DNA of 64,000 nucleotides from JAXLXE01 sp046328115 (GCA_046328115.1 JAXLXE010000001.1:186001-250000), one strand, 5' to 3'; numbered from the stretch's first letter, positions 23,752 to 33,071 are shown. Program-made: numbers and translations. The notes: a model not told the origin generated them from the letters alone.

Positions 23752-24635
23752 CACAGCACGGTCTCCCGTCGTCTCAGGTAGTACTGCATCACCATGGCGA
23801 TGACGAAGACGATGGCGAACTGGACCATGGCGATAGCGGACGCGAAGCCGGGCAGGCGTGCGCCCGTGAAGAACGCCTGGTTGAACACCCACATGCCGAG
23901 GGTCTGGGAGGCAAACGCGGGTCCCCCGTCCGTCAGCACGAAGATGAGCTCGAAGCCCGTGATGGTGCCGATGATCGCCAGGAGCACGTTGATGGTGATG
24001 CTTGGAGCGAGCAGCGGGATGGTCAGGTGGCGAAACGCGGTCCAGGCGGTAGTGCCATCAATCTTGCCGGCCTCGTACACGTCGGCCGGGATGGCCTGCA
24101 TGCCGGCCAGGAACACCATCATGCTGAAACCGAGGTTGGCCCAGATCTGCACCCAGATCACGGCCCAGAGCGCGGTTGACGGCGTCCCCAGCAGGTTTGC
24201 GCGGATGCCAAACTCCTGCAGGGCGAGCGTGATTGGCCCGCCCAGCGGGTTGAACATGACGTACCAGGTCAGGCCGTTGATGGTGGCGCCGAGGACCACC
24301 GGTAGGAAGACGATGGAGCGGACGGCGATCTGGCCGCGGAGCCTGGAGTTGAGCAGCCAGGCAATGAGCACCGCCAGGCCGTTCTGCACGGTGGTGACGG
24401 TGAGCGAGAAGATGGCGGTGACGCCGAGCGCCCGCTGTAGGAAGGTCCACTGGCCAGACAGGAGGCTGGTGTAGTTCTCAAGGCCCACCCAGTGGATGGG
24501 CGCGCCGGGTAGGCCGGTGTAGTCCGTCAGTGAGAAGATAGACGTGGCGAACGCGGGAAGGATCTCCAACAGGAAGAACACGGCTAGTGCGGGCGCCAGG
24601 CAGACGTATGGCCAGATGCCGGCGGTGCGACCCAA
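23751..24635 (-). CDS. Carbohydrate ABC transporter permease (MalF/UgpA type)
   Basis: 294 aa with six TM segments, starting WPYVCLAPALAVFFLLEILP. The EAA loop reads VYEAGKIDGTTAWTAFRHLT followed by IPLLAPSITINVLLA. FVLTDGGPAFASQTLGMWVF is a strongly conserved segment of CUT1 UgpA-like permeases. It forms the translocation pore with the adjacent permease and takes substrate from the lipoprotein encoded upstream. A strong hairpin lies in the gap between the lipoprotein gene and this one and probably lowers permease expression relative to the binding protein. Confidence 0.88.
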   Translation of the reverse strand: MGRTAGIWPYVCLAPALAVFFLLEILPAFATSIFSLTDYTGLPGAPIHWVGLENYTSLLSGQWTFLQRALGVTAIFSLTVTTVQNGLAVLIAWLLNSRLRGQIAVRSIVFLPVVLGATINGLTWYVMFNPLGGPITLALQEFGIRANLLGTPSTALWAVIWVQIWANLGFSMMVFLAGMQAIPADVYEAGKIDGTTAWTAFRHLTIPLLAPSITINVLLAIIGTITGFELIFVLTDGGPAFASQTLGMWVFNQAFFTGARLPGFASAIAMVQFAIVFVIAMVMQYYLRRRETVL

Positions 24636-24673
24636 GCGACGCTCCAGTGGTGAGTGGCTAGAGGGCGTTGGAG

Positions 24674-24696
24674 GGCGCCCGGCTTAGCCGGGCGCC
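24674..24696 (-). terminator. Intercistronic hairpin / partial terminator in the sugar ABC operon
   Basis: GGCGCCCGGC and GCCGGGCGCC (24674-24683 / 24687-24696) form a perfect 10-bp stem with a 3-nt loop. It sits 18 nt past the binding-protein stop and before the permeases and lacks a strong U tract, so partial termination or 3'-end protection is more likely than full termination. Confidence 0.5.
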
Positions 24697-24713
24697 ATCA
24701 GATCAAGAAGCGA

Positions 24714-26171
24714 TCAACTGAAGTACAGCTTGGCCCAGTCGGCGTCGAACATGCCGACGTACTTCTGCCACTGGGGTCGCGAGTCCTCGAAGTTCTTCTG
24801 CACGTACTTGGCGTAGCTCTCAGGCGTGTAGTTGTCCGTGAGAAGCAGCTCGGACCACTGGGTGTCGTACACCATGCCCGGGATGACCAAGCGGTTCTGG
24901 GACACGGCAGTCTTCTTGAGCAGCGGGGCCTCCGCGTCGGGGACCGGCCCGGTGAGCTTGACATCCTGGGTGGGGTAGTACTGCAGGACCTGCATGAAGC
25001 TGGTGTAGTTGTCCTTCTGCCCAAAGAAGTTGATCCACTCCATGACGGCGTCCGCGGACTTGCTGTAGCGTAGGCCGGCCCAGCCGATGTCGCCGTAGAC
25101 GGGCTGAACGGCATTGGCGGCGGGGTCGTCCGAGAAGGCGGCGGTGAACGCGCCGAGCTTCTGGAACGTGGGCTTGGCGGCCATGATGTCGCCGCCGGAG
25201 AAGGAGCCCTCTGGCCACATGGCGTACTTGCCGGTGGCGAACAGCCCGGCCCCGGTTGGGTAATCGATGCCGCTGAACGCCGGATCGAAGTGATTCTTCA
25301 CGAAGTCCTTGGCGCGCTTGAAGGACTCGACCCATTCGGGAGTGGTGAAGTCAGCCTTGCCGGTGGTGAGGAGGTCCGGCCAGAAGTTGGGATGTTTGGG
25401 CCGCCCTACGTTCATCTCCACCATACTCGGGAATCGGGTGAGCGCGGTGGATGGCTTGGCAGCGTAGAAGATGGGCTGCTCCTTGTTCTTCTTCAAGGTC
25501 TCGCACATCGTGTTCCACTCGGCGTAGGTGGTGGGCGGCTTCAGGCTGTACTTGTCCAGCATGTCCTGGTTGGCCCACACGATGTGGCCCACGTACGACA
25601 GGGTGAGCTGCCAGACCTTGCCCTTCCAGGTCATGAACCGCTTGACGTTTGTCTGGTCAAACGCCTTGACAGAATCCAGGCCGGACAGGTCCAAGAACTG
25701 GTTGTCGGGCTGGAAGTTGATGATGTCCTGCGGCGCGAAACCGAACGTGGCGGTCACGTCCGCGGTCTGGCCCGCGATGCGCGACATCTGGGCATTTGTC
25801 CAGGTGGCGCCCTGGCCTAGCGGCTCGAAGTTGATGGTGACATTGGATCTCTTCTGCTTGAACTTGTCGTTGATCTGGGCCATGGCGTTCTTGAACGCCT
25901 CGGCGCTTGATCCGGAGTTCCAGGCGATCACGTTGACGGTGGCGGGGGCAGCGTTGCTGGCGGCCGCGGGCGCGGCGGCGGCGGGTGCGCTGGTGGCGGC
26001 AGCCGGAGCGGCCGGGGCGGCGGGCTTTGGGGCGTCGGCCGGTTTGGCGTCAGCGGGCTTGGCGGGGGCACCAGATGGCGCGGGCGCTGAAGAGCCTCCG
26101 CAGGCGGCCAATACCAGGGCACCGCTGCCCAGAGCCAGGGAACCAAGCAGACGACGACGGCTGAATCCCAT
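24714..26171 (-). CDS. Extracellular sugar-binding lipoprotein (family 1)
   Basis: 485 aa from ATG with GGAGG 7 nt upstream. The N-terminus MGFSRRRLLGSLALGSGALV with LAAC lipobox (Cys24) has a twin-Arg-like run, so Tat or Sec export followed by lipid anchoring. A long Ala/Pro/Lys linker (about residues 28-75) separates the anchor from the domain. The mature part is a family-1 solute-binding protein: TVNVIAWNSGSS, ISRIAGQTADV-like segment, FMTWKGKVWQLTLSY, NQDMLDKYSLKPPTTYAEW and GAGLFATGKYAMWPEGSF. It delivers a sugar or oligosaccharide to the two permeases. It is the first gene of the operon, with the promoter presumably in the divergent region. Confidence 0.88.
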   Translation of the reverse strand: MGFSRRRLLGSLALGSGALVLAACGGSSAPAPSGAPAKPADAKPADAPKPAAPAAPAAATSAPAAAAPAAASNAAPATVNVIAWNSGSSAEAFKNAMAQINDKFKQKRSNVTINFEPLGQGATWTNAQMSRIAGQTADVTATFGFAPQDIINFQPDNQFLDLSGLDSVKAFDQTNVKRFMTWKGKVWQLTLSYVGHIVWANQDMLDKYSLKPPTTYAEWNTMCETLKKNKEQPIFYAAKPSTALTRFPSMVEMNVGRPKHPNFWPDLLTTGKADFTTPEWVESFKRAKDFVKNHFDPAFSGIDYPTGAGLFATGKYAMWPEGSFSGGDIMAAKPTFQKLGAFTAAFSDDPAANAVQPVYGDIGWAGLRYSKSADAVMEWINFFGQKDNYTSFMQVLQYYPTQDVKLTGPVPDAEAPLLKKTAVSQNRLVIPGMVYDTQWSELLLTDNYTPESYAKYVQKNFEDSRPQWQKYVGMFDADWAKLYFS

Positions 26172-26486
26172 GACAAACCTCCATTGGTCCGTTATTGATC
26201 AGCTGCGCCCAGCAGAGTGAGGCGTGTCCGCGGGCTACGGCCACGTCAAGGCGCTCGGCCGGTCCAGTACCGCGCCGCGGCGCGCAACAGGCCGCGCTGC
26301 GAACTGCCCCACCCTTATGGACGTGCGTTTGCTCCACGCACTCTTGTCAGGATCGCGAGTGTACCACGACTTCGCGGCTCTCAGCGGAGCTCCACGCGGA
26401 CCCGGCGCGCGGGCCCATGGCGCGGGGCACGGGGAGCGCGTAGACTGACCGCCGCGACGCATGCGTGACTTCCGGGAGGGTGCCCC
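26172..26486 (+). other. Divergent regulatory region between sugar ABC operon and GH gene
   Basis: 315 bp with no gene I can support. It must hold the promoters of the leftward transporter operon and the rightward hydrolase. I find ribosome sites at both ends (GGAGG for the lipoprotein, GGGAGG at 26474-26479) but no convincing operator. Confidence 0.4.
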
Positions 26487-28556
26487 TTGACTCAGACCGA
26501 GACTCAGACTGGCTCTGGCGAGACCCAGCAGGACCGCCCCTGGTTCCACCGGCCCTTCGGCATGTTCCAGACGAACCTGCGCGAGATCGATGCCACGCTG
26601 AACGTGGACGCCGTGCTGGACTTCATCCAGGGTCACGGCGCTGATGCGTGGCTGGTGAACGCGGGTGGGATCCTGTCTTTCTACCCCACCGAGCTTCCGT
26701 TCCAGACGCGGAATCCGTACCTGGCCCAGCGGCCCGGCGGAGACATGCTGGGGGACGCGGTCAAGGGAGCGCACGGCCGAGGGCTGCGGCTCATTGCACG
26801 GATGGACTTTTCCAAGGTGTCGCCGAAGATCGCGGCGGAGCATCCGGAGTGGCTGTACGTCTCGCCGGCCGGGCAGCCCCAGGTGTACAGCGGCCAGTTC
26901 AGTGTGTGTCCCAGTGCCGGGTACTACCAGGAGAAGTCGTTCCTGGCGCTAGATGAGGTGATCGATCGGTATCCCGTTGACGGCTTTTTCTTCAACTGGT
27001 TTGGCTTCAACGAGATTGACTACAGCAAGGTGTACCACGGGGTCTGCCAGTGTCTGGCTTGCCAGCGGGGGTTCAGGGCCTACAGCGGGCAGGACCGGCT
27101 GCCGGACAGCGCGTCTCACCCGGCGTACGGGGTGTGGCGAACGTTTGCCGCGGCCACGGTCCAGGAGCTGATGGGCCGCTTGATGAAGCACATCAGCACG
27201 CGACGGCCGGATGCCTTTCTCCTGGGGCGCACGGCCAACCTGATCTTCCACGAGGCCAACAACGCGCTGGGACGTGAGCTGTGGCACCACCTGACCAGCG
27301 AGTCGGTGAGCGCGCCGAAGGCGCACCGCCCCCACGTGCCGATGCTGGTCAACTCTGTGGCGTTCATGGACATGCCGTATCGGCTCGCGGGGGAACAGCC
27401 GGAGCAGTTTGCCCAGTACCTGGTGCAGACGATCTCGCGGGGCGGCAATCCGTCCACATACATCATGGGCACGCCGGGATTGATCCCGTACCCCTGCCTG
27501 CCGGTGGCCGGCGAGATCACTCGCTTCCACAAGCGATGGCGGGACGTGTACACGGATATGGGGCCTACGGCGCGGACGGGGCTGGTGATGCCCAAGCAGG
27601 CCGCGCGCGCCACCGCGGATCACGATCGATCGATCGCGGAGTATCGAGGGTTCTATGAGGCGCTGCAGCAGACGCACATTCCGTTCGACGTGGTGCCGCA
27701 GGACGGCATAGCCGAGATGGCAACCACCGGGGGCCTGAGCCGGTATTCCGTGCTGATCCTGCCCGATCTCGGCGAGCTCACCCGGGAGACGGCCCAGGCC
27801 CTCGACACGTTCGTCGAGGCCGGCGGACGGCTGGTCAGCAGCGGGTCGTCCGCCCTGGCCGGCGATGGCGGCGTTCAGCTAGCCAGCCTGGCGGCAGAGC
27901 GGCAGCTTGCCGTGATCCAGGGACAGGCGCTCTGGTCGACTTGCGTGGCACCGGACCAAACGGGGCGAAGCGGACCGCACCAGTACCTGGGACCGGTTGT
28001 GCCGGTGTTCGGTGCCTATCACTTCTGCGCCTGGAAGGACGACGCCGATTCCCGAGACGTGATGCTGGCGCGAGCCGCCTACGGGCCGCCAGAGAAAGCG
28101 TACGGTTACGAGCCGGTGGAGCACCCTGGGTACAGCGTCCGCGCGCACGGCAAGGGGCGGACGGCGATGGTTCCCTGGACGATCGGTCGGGCGTATCGTG
28201 AGCTTGGGCTGACGGTTGCCCGAGACAAGATGCACGCGATGGTACGGGAGCTGCTGGGAGGGGACGAGATCCTGGCGGCCGAGCTGCCGGAGCAGGCCGA
28301 GATCACGATGAACCGCTCTGGCGATAGGCTGGTGGTGCACGTGGTGAACATGTCTGGGGCGCGGCGGTCCAATTTTGGCGCGCCGCTTCCGTTCGCGGGC
28401 GGCCGGCTGCGGGTGCGCGGCGCGCGCGGGGATGCGCGGGCGCTGGTAAGCGATTCCTCTTGCCCAGCCACGCGGGACGGGGAGTGGGTGAGTATTGAAC
28501 TGCCGCGGATCGACCTCTTTGAGGTGATCGTGGTGGATTGTCCGTCTAGGAGTTAG
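26487..28556 (+). CDS. Putative glycoside hydrolase (GHL6-type with GATase-like middle domain)
   Basis: 689 aa from TTG, with GGGAGG 7 nt upstream. The N-terminal TIM-barrel-like region resembles hypothetical glycosyl hydrolase 6 (PF14871) and GH42 neighbours: DAWLVNAGGILSFYPTELPF, LIARMDFSKVSP, DGFFFNWFGFNE and the Cys cluster GVCQCLACQRGF typical of this group. Around residues 380-560 a beta-galactosidase trimerisation-like domain follows (YSVLILPDLGELTRETAQAL, DTFVEAGGRLVSSG). The C-terminus is a small beta domain (RLVVHVVNMSG). The substrate is unknown. It is divergent from the sugar transporter and presumably acts on the same imported glycan; no signal peptide is seen. Confidence 0.72.
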   Translation: MTQTETQTGSGETQQDRPWFHRPFGMFQTNLREIDATLNVDAVLDFIQGHGADAWLVNAGGILSFYPTELPFQTRNPYLAQRPGGDMLGDAVKGAHGRGLRLIARMDFSKVSPKIAAEHPEWLYVSPAGQPQVYSGQFSVCPSAGYYQEKSFLALDEVIDRYPVDGFFFNWFGFNEIDYSKVYHGVCQCLACQRGFRAYSGQDRLPDSASHPAYGVWRTFAAATVQELMGRLMKHISTRRPDAFLLGRTANLIFHEANNALGRELWHHLTSESVSAPKAHRPHVPMLVNSVAFMDMPYRLAGEQPEQFAQYLVQTISRGGNPSTYIMGTPGLIPYPCLPVAGEITRFHKRWRDVYTDMGPTARTGLVMPKQAARATADHDRSIAEYRGFYEALQQTHIPFDVVPQDGIAEMATTGGLSRYSVLILPDLGELTRETAQALDTFVEAGGRLVSSGSSALAGDGGVQLASLAAERQLAVIQGQALWSTCVAPDQTGRSGPHQYLGPVVPVFGAYHFCAWKDDADSRDVMLARAAYGPPEKAYGYEPVEHPGYSVRAHGKGRTAMVPWTIGRAYRELGLTVARDKMHAMVRELLGGDEILAAELPEQAEITMNRSGDRLVVHVVNMSGARRSNFGAPLPFAGGRLRVRGARGDARALVSDSSCPATRDGEWVSIELPRIDLFEVIVVDCPSRS

Positions 28557-28563
28557 GGAAGAC

Positions 28564-29028
28564 ATGGCTGAGAGCACAGGCTGTTCCATCTGTCAGGCGG
28601 TCGAGGTGTCTGACGACGCGGCCGCCGGCATCGTGTACCGTGACGCGCACTGGATCGCGCGAACGATTTCTCCGACGCCGGCGGTGGCCGGCTGGTTGTT
28701 GCTGCAGGCGAAGCGGCACATCGCCGACTCGGCGGAGCTTGACGCGGCGGAATCGGCAAGTCTTGGCTCCGTGCTCCAGCGCGTGAGCCGGGCCGTGCGC
28801 GACGTCACGGGTGCGTTGCGGGTGTACATTGGCTCGCTGAACGAGGGGAATCCGCACTTCCACATGCACGTGTTGCCGAGGCTGCCCGAGATGCCCAACG
28901 GGGCAATCGGCTGGAACGCGTTTGCGCTCTCGGGTCTGGCGCAGCGGGGGGAGGTGCGGGCGGATCCGGACCAGGTGCGGCGCACGCTCTCAGAGCTTCA
29001 CGCCAGGCTCGCCCCCGGGGGCGCATGA
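28564..29028 (+). CDS. HIT-family (histidine triad) nucleotide-binding protein
   Basis: 154 aa from ATG with AGGAG/GGGA sequence upstream, 7 nt after the GH stop. The triad is HFHMHVLPR near residues 98-104. The start has CSICQAV, the C-x-x-C zinc motif seen in many Fhit/HinT-like proteins, and LLLQAKRHIADSAEL precedes helix 2. It probably hydrolyses or transfers nucleotidyl groups. The spacing suggests the GH transcript continues through it. Confidence 0.82.
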   Translation: MAESTGCSICQAVEVSDDAAAGIVYRDAHWIARTISPTPAVAGWLLLQAKRHIADSAELDAAESASLGSVLQRVSRAVRDVTGALRVYIGSLNEGNPHFHMHVLPRLPEMPNGAIGWNAFALSGLAQRGEVRADPDQVRRTLSELHARLAPGGA

Positions 29029-29061
29029 GTCGTCCGGTAAGACTGGGGCGAGGGAGTCGCC

Positions 29062-29823
29062 GTGACCGTGGTGCGCGCACTGCTGTTTGACTTCTTCGGG
29101 ACGCTGGTGGCGTACTCGCCGAGCCGGACCGAGCAGGGGTACGAGCGAACGCACCGGTTGCTTGCGGAGCGCGGGGTGGACATTGCCTACTCTGACTTTC
29201 TTGATCACTGGGTGGCGGCGTCGGAGGAGCTGGACCGTTGGTCCGCCGCGGAGGGGCGGGAATACGGCATGCCACAGGTTGCCGAGGGCTTTCTCCGCCG
29301 AGTGGGCCGGGATGGAGCTGACGAAGCGCTCTCGGGGTCGCTCTGGCGATCGTATCTTGATGAGTGGAACGTTGGCGTGCGGCATGATCCCCGGGTGGCG
29401 CCCTTCATCCGTGATCTGGCGAATCGGTATCCGCTGGGCGTGGTGACCAACACCCACCACGCGCCGTTGGTCTGGGGACACCTGCGGGCGATGGGGCTGG
29501 ACGAGGTGTTCAGGACGGTGGTGACATCGGTGGAGGTGGGCCGGCCGAAGCCGCACCGGGCGGTGTTCGACGCGGCGGTGGAGGCGATCGGCGTGCCCGC
29601 GGGGGAGACGATGTACGTGGGCGATTCGTACGTCGCGGACTATCTGGGCGCGACTCGCGCGGGGCTGCGGGCGTTGCTCATCGATCCGCGGCGCGAGAGT
29701 CCGGTGCCGGCACGAGACCGGCTAGGCGACGTGTTTGGCGCGACGGCGTGGCTAGACCGGCACATGGGGAACGAGTCAGCGGGAGCAAGCCACGCCACGG
29801 AAGCGCGCGGCAGGGTACCGTGA
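29062..29823 (+). CDS. HAD-family hydrolase (haloacid-dehalogenase-like)
   Basis: 253 aa from GTG with GAGGGAG about 6 nt upstream. The motifs are LFDFFGTLVAYSP (nucleophile Asp, but Phe-Phe instead of the usual general-acid context, as in many HAD-IA members), GVVTNTHHAP (motif II), VGRPKPHRAVF (motif III Lys) and YVGDSYVADYLGA (motif IV). The cap is helical. It probably dephosphorylates a small metabolite. The gene is in the same direction as HIT, 33 nt downstream. Confidence 0.8.
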   Translation: MTVVRALLFDFFGTLVAYSPSRTEQGYERTHRLLAERGVDIAYSDFLDHWVAASEELDRWSAAEGREYGMPQVAEGFLRRVGRDGADEALSGSLWRSYLDEWNVGVRHDPRVAPFIRDLANRYPLGVVTNTHHAPLVWGHLRAMGLDEVFRTVVTSVEVGRPKPHRAVFDAAVEAIGVPAGETMYVGDSYVADYLGATRAGLRALLIDPRRESPVPARDRLGDVFGATAWLDRHMGNESAGASHATEARGRVP

Positions 29824-29836
29824 CGCGAGTGACCCG

Positions 29837-30226
29837 GTGAAGGGGACCTCGGCGGCGACGCCCGAGGAGTATGTGGCTGGCCTGGATGGCTGGCGGCTGC
29901 CATGCGTCTTGCGTCTGCGGGAGGCGGTCCGCGCGGAGGCCCGACTCGAGGAGACGGTGAAGTGGGGGCATCTGGTGTACTTGTTTCGCGGGCCGGTGCT
30001 GCTCATCCGGGCCGAGCCAACACGCGTCCTCTTTGGATTCTGGAGAGGGCAGCGCCTCCTGGATCTCGAGCCGCGCCTCAGGGCGAGCGGGAAGTACGAG
30101 ATGGCGACCGTTGAGCTTCACGAGGCAGATTACGCAACCATCGACAGCGTGCGTGTGCTCGTCGCGACGGCTTGTGACCTGAACGCCGTGTTGGGGGACC
30201 CGCGGAACGCGGGTGCCCGGCGCTAG
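29837..30226 (+). CDS. DUF1801 family protein, copy 2
   Basis: 129 aa from GTG (MKGTSAATPEEYVAGLDGW), 13 nt after the HAD stop. It has the DUF1801 pattern: LRLREAVRAEARLEETVKWG, then HLVYLFRGPVLLIRA and LLDLEPRLRASGKYEM with a VRVLVATACDLN tail. It is distinct from the copy at 9065 and longer between core strands. It may be a small-molecule or iron-binding frataxin-like domain; the role is unknown. Confidence 0.72.
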   Translation: MKGTSAATPEEYVAGLDGWRLPCVLRLREAVRAEARLEETVKWGHLVYLFRGPVLLIRAEPTRVLFGFWRGQRLLDLEPRLRASGKYEMATVELHEADYATIDSVRVLVATACDLNAVLGDPRNAGARR

Positions 30227-30535
30227 CCGAGCGAAGGCCGCCTAGGTGCTGGCGCCGGCGCGATGCGCCGGCTAGCCTCGGAGAGGCTGCCCTGTCCGCA
30301 CTGCCATGGATCGGCGTGTCGAGCTCGTCCGGGTGGTTCGGACAGGTTCGTGGCGGTTCTGGCGTGTGCGCTTGCGTCGCGGCGCCGCTACACCCGATGA
30401 GTCCTGTGGCCCGGCCAACCGGCGCGCATACGCACCGGTCCGTGGACTGATGCGGTCGTTCGGAGCGCGGTGTATGATTCCGCCCGCTTTTGACGTGAGT
30501 CGAATTGTTGCACCACACGCGCAGGGGGACTTGAC
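30227..30535 (+). other. Intergenic region before the split dikinase operon
   Basis: 309 bp with no supportable gene. It should contain the promoter of the dikinase operon. A TATGAT at 30473-30478 is a possible -10 without a good -35. AGGGGG at 30523-30528 is the ribosome site for the TTG start at 30536. Confidence 0.4.
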
Positions 30536-32176
30536 TTGACTGGCACAAGTAAGGGGTCAGACCTTCGCTTTGAATCGCCGGGGCCCGGGACGTGGGAGCT
30601 GGACCCGGTGCACTTTCCCCGGCCGGCGTCTCGCTACTGGGTGGAGCTGCATCCGGCCGCATTCAGGCGGGGGACCAGTGAGTTCGCGGCCGGCTATGGA
30701 CTGCTGCTCGATGGACTGCAGATGGCGTACGTCAACGGCTTTGGGTACATCCAGGCCGTACCGGTTGCTGAGGACCAGGCGGGAGAGCGCATCGCCCGCG
30801 CGGGCGAGGTGGTGCAACAGAAGTACTGGCGCCAACAGCTCCGAGACTGGAATGAGGACTTCAAGCCCCGGGCCATTGAGGCCCACCGCGCGATCCAGGC
30901 GATCGATCCGGACGCGTTGTCGGACGAGGAGCTCGTGGCGTACTTGACGCGCTGCCGCGATCACCACGCGGAGATGATCTATCAACACATGCGGTTCACG
31001 GCGGCGGCGGTGTTGCCAACGGGCGACTTGCTGGCGCACGTCGGTAGCTGGGCAGACATCCCGCCAGGGGAGCTGCTTGGCCTGATGCGCGGAATGTCTC
31101 CCGTGTCCGCTGGCGCGTCGGCGCAACTGGCGACGATGATCGCCGCGCTCCGAGCGGATGAGCGAGCGCAGCGATTGCTCGCGTCTGACGGCGATCCTGG
31201 CGAGACGCTCGGCGCGCTGCGAGCGCTGGATGGCGGGACGGGCGCGGCGGTATCTGATTATCTCAACCTGGTTGGGTATCGGCTTCTGGATGGCTTCGAC
31301 ATCACGAATCCGTTCGCTCTGGAGCTGCCGGATGCCCTACTCCGTGCGATCCGGGTGGCAGCCGGGGAGGGTGACGCCGCCAGGAGCTCGCCTGAGACTG
31401 GGATCGAGGACATCCGTGCCAGGGTGCCCGAGGAGCACCGGGCCGAATTCGACGAGCTCCTGAACGAAGCACGCCTGACCTATCCGATTCGCGACGAGCG
31501 GGGGGTGTTCAGCGATATCTGGGCGTCAGGTCTGATGCGGCGTGCGGCTCTCGCCGCGGGCCGCCGGCTTGCCGGGCGCGGGCGAATTGCTGACGCGGCG
31601 CACTTCCTCGACGCTGGGTTCGACGAGATGTGCGGGTTGCTGGCAGGTGGGAATGGGCCGTCATCGGACGAGTTGGCAGAGCGGTTTGCGTTCCGAACGT
31701 CGCGGACCGCCAGGGACGCGCCGGCGTTGCTGGGACCGCCCCCTTCTCCTCCCCCAGATCCGTCCGGGCTGCCCCCGGCCGCGGCGCGCGTCATGCGTGC
31801 GACCGGCGTTGCGCTGCACGCCCTGTTTCACGGCTCTGAAGCCGCGCACGAGGGCCGTGTGTTGCGGGGGCTGGGTGCAAGCCCGGGTGTGTACGAAGGT
31901 CCGGCCCGCCGTGTTTCGCAGGCGGCTGAGTTCGACCGGATCGTCAGCGGCGACGTGCTCGTCACGGAGTCCACAACGGAGGCGTTCAACATCCTGCTTC
32001 CGCTGCTTGGGGCCATCGTTACCGACAGCGGCGGTCTGCTGTCTCACTCGGCGATCGTTGCCCGTGAGTACGGGATCCCTGGTGTCGTGGGTACCCGCGA
32101 CGCGACGCAGCACATCGCGGATGGTGTTCGGGTCAGAGTAGATGGCGCGGCTGGCACCGTGACCGTTCTGGGGTGA
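30536..32176 (+). CDS. PEP-synthase-like subunit with phosphohistidine (mobile) domain
   Basis: 546 aa from TTG, AGGGGG 8 nt upstream. The C-terminal third is the PEP-utilising mobile domain (PF00391): TDSGGLLSHSAIVAREYGIP near residues 496-515, with the phosphorylatable His at about 504. The N-terminal ~430 residues are mostly helical and have no ATP-grasp; this is the acceptor-binding middle part (compare rifampicin phosphotransferase and phenylphosphate synthase subunit 1). The ATP-grasp is encoded by the next gene, so the enzyme is split. It would transfer a phosphate from ATP through His to an unknown acceptor, with AMP and Pi as by-products if it acts as in the family. Confidence 0.75.
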   Translation: MTGTSKGSDLRFESPGPGTWELDPVHFPRPASRYWVELHPAAFRRGTSEFAAGYGLLLDGLQMAYVNGFGYIQAVPVAEDQAGERIARAGEVVQQKYWRQQLRDWNEDFKPRAIEAHRAIQAIDPDALSDEELVAYLTRCRDHHAEMIYQHMRFTAAAVLPTGDLLAHVGSWADIPPGELLGLMRGMSPVSAGASAQLATMIAALRADERAQRLLASDGDPGETLGALRALDGGTGAAVSDYLNLVGYRLLDGFDITNPFALELPDALLRAIRVAAGEGDAARSSPETGIEDIRARVPEEHRAEFDELLNEARLTYPIRDERGVFSDIWASGLMRRAALAAGRRLAGRGRIADAAHFLDAGFDEMCGLLAGGNGPSSDELAERFAFRTSRTARDAPALLGPPPSPPPDPSGLPPAAARVMRATGVALHALFHGSEAAHEGRVLRGLGASPGVYEGPARRVSQAAEFDRIVSGDVLVTESTTEAFNILLPLLGAIVTDSGGLLSHSAIVAREYGIPGVVGTRDATQHIADGVRVRVDGAAGTVTVLG

Positions 32177-32186
32177 GGGTCCCCAG

Positions 32187-33005
32187 GTGAGGCGGGTGGT
32201 GCCCCTGAAGCAGGCGCTGGATGACGGAGTCTTCGGCGCAAAAGCCGTGAGCCTTGGGCAGGCGGTGCGTGACGGATTGCCGGTTCCACCGGGCGTGGCG
32301 CTTTCGGGTGCCATCGTGGAGGCCGCGGCCGCAGGTGACCGCGCGGCGATCCGAGAGATCGTCAAGTGGGTGGCTCCCCTCACCGGGCCGCTGGCAGTCC
32401 GCTCGTCAGCGATCGACGAGGACGGTGCCGCGGCGAGTTTTGCCGGTCAGCACCTGACACTGCTGAACGTGGCCTCCGTAGACGAGCTTGCCTCTGCCCT
32501 GAACAGAATCTGGTGGTCGGCCAATTCTGATTCGGCTATGACCTATCGTCAGCGGGTGGGCCTTTTCACGCGCCCGAGCATCGGCGTGGTCGTCCAGTCC
32601 CTCCTCAATCCGGAATGCGCCGGCGTGATGTTTACGACCAATCCGATCACCGGGGCGGACGAGCGGATGATCGAGGCGAGCTGGGGGCTTGGAGAGGCCG
32701 TCGTCGCGGGGATGGTGATCCCGGATAGCTACACCGTGGACCGAGCGGGTCAGGTGCTGGACCGGCGCCCGGGGGTCAAGCGCATCGCGATACGGCCGGT
32801 TCCCGGCGGTGGAACGGTGGAGGAGACGGTTTCGCCCGAGCGCGTCGAGACGCTGTGTCTCAACGACGAGCATCTGCGGGAGCTCAATCGGCTCGCGCAG
32901 CGCTGCGAGGAGGTCTACGGGCCTGGGCGCGACATCGAGTGGGCCCTCGTGAACGGAACGGTCCACCTGCTCCAGTGCAGGGCCATCACCAAGGCTGGGC
33001 GCTGA
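32187..33005 (+). CDS. PEP/pyruvate-binding ATP-grasp subunit (PPDK_N-like)
   Basis: 272 aa from GTG, 10 nt after the preceding stop. The PPDK_N (PF01326) hallmarks are in order: FGAKAVSLGQAVRDGLPVPP, LAVRSSAIDEDGAAASFAGQ, SIGVVVQSLLNPECAGVMFT with FTTNPITG, WGLGEAVVAGMV and the final VHLLQCRAIT. This is the nucleotide-binding domain that phosphorylates the His of the mobile domain, here in trans. Length is a little short (families of this domain have about 300-330 aa). It needs the partner encoded upstream to be catalytic. Confidence 0.82.
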   Translation: MRRVVPLKQALDDGVFGAKAVSLGQAVRDGLPVPPGVALSGAIVEAAAAGDRAAIREIVKWVAPLTGPLAVRSSAIDEDGAAASFAGQHLTLLNVASVDELASALNRIWWSANSDSAMTYRQRVGLFTRPSIGVVVQSLLNPECAGVMFTTNPITGADERMIEASWGLGEAVVAGMVIPDSYTVDRAGQVLDRRPGVKRIAIRPVPGGGTVEETVSPERVETLCLNDEHLRELNRLAQRCEEVYGPGRDIEWALVNGTVHLLQCRAITKAGR

Positions 33006-33071
33006 GGGGGCAGTGGTGAAGAATTTCGCAGTCGCTGCCGCGCGCGGCCTTCGGTAGCGAGAGCCGCTTTC

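Noticed and set aside
30536..33005. Rifampicin phosphotransferase (resistance gene)
   Set aside because: That enzyme is one chain with the ATP domain first. Here the order is reversed and split, closer to phenylphosphate synthase. Antibiotic resistance is not supported.
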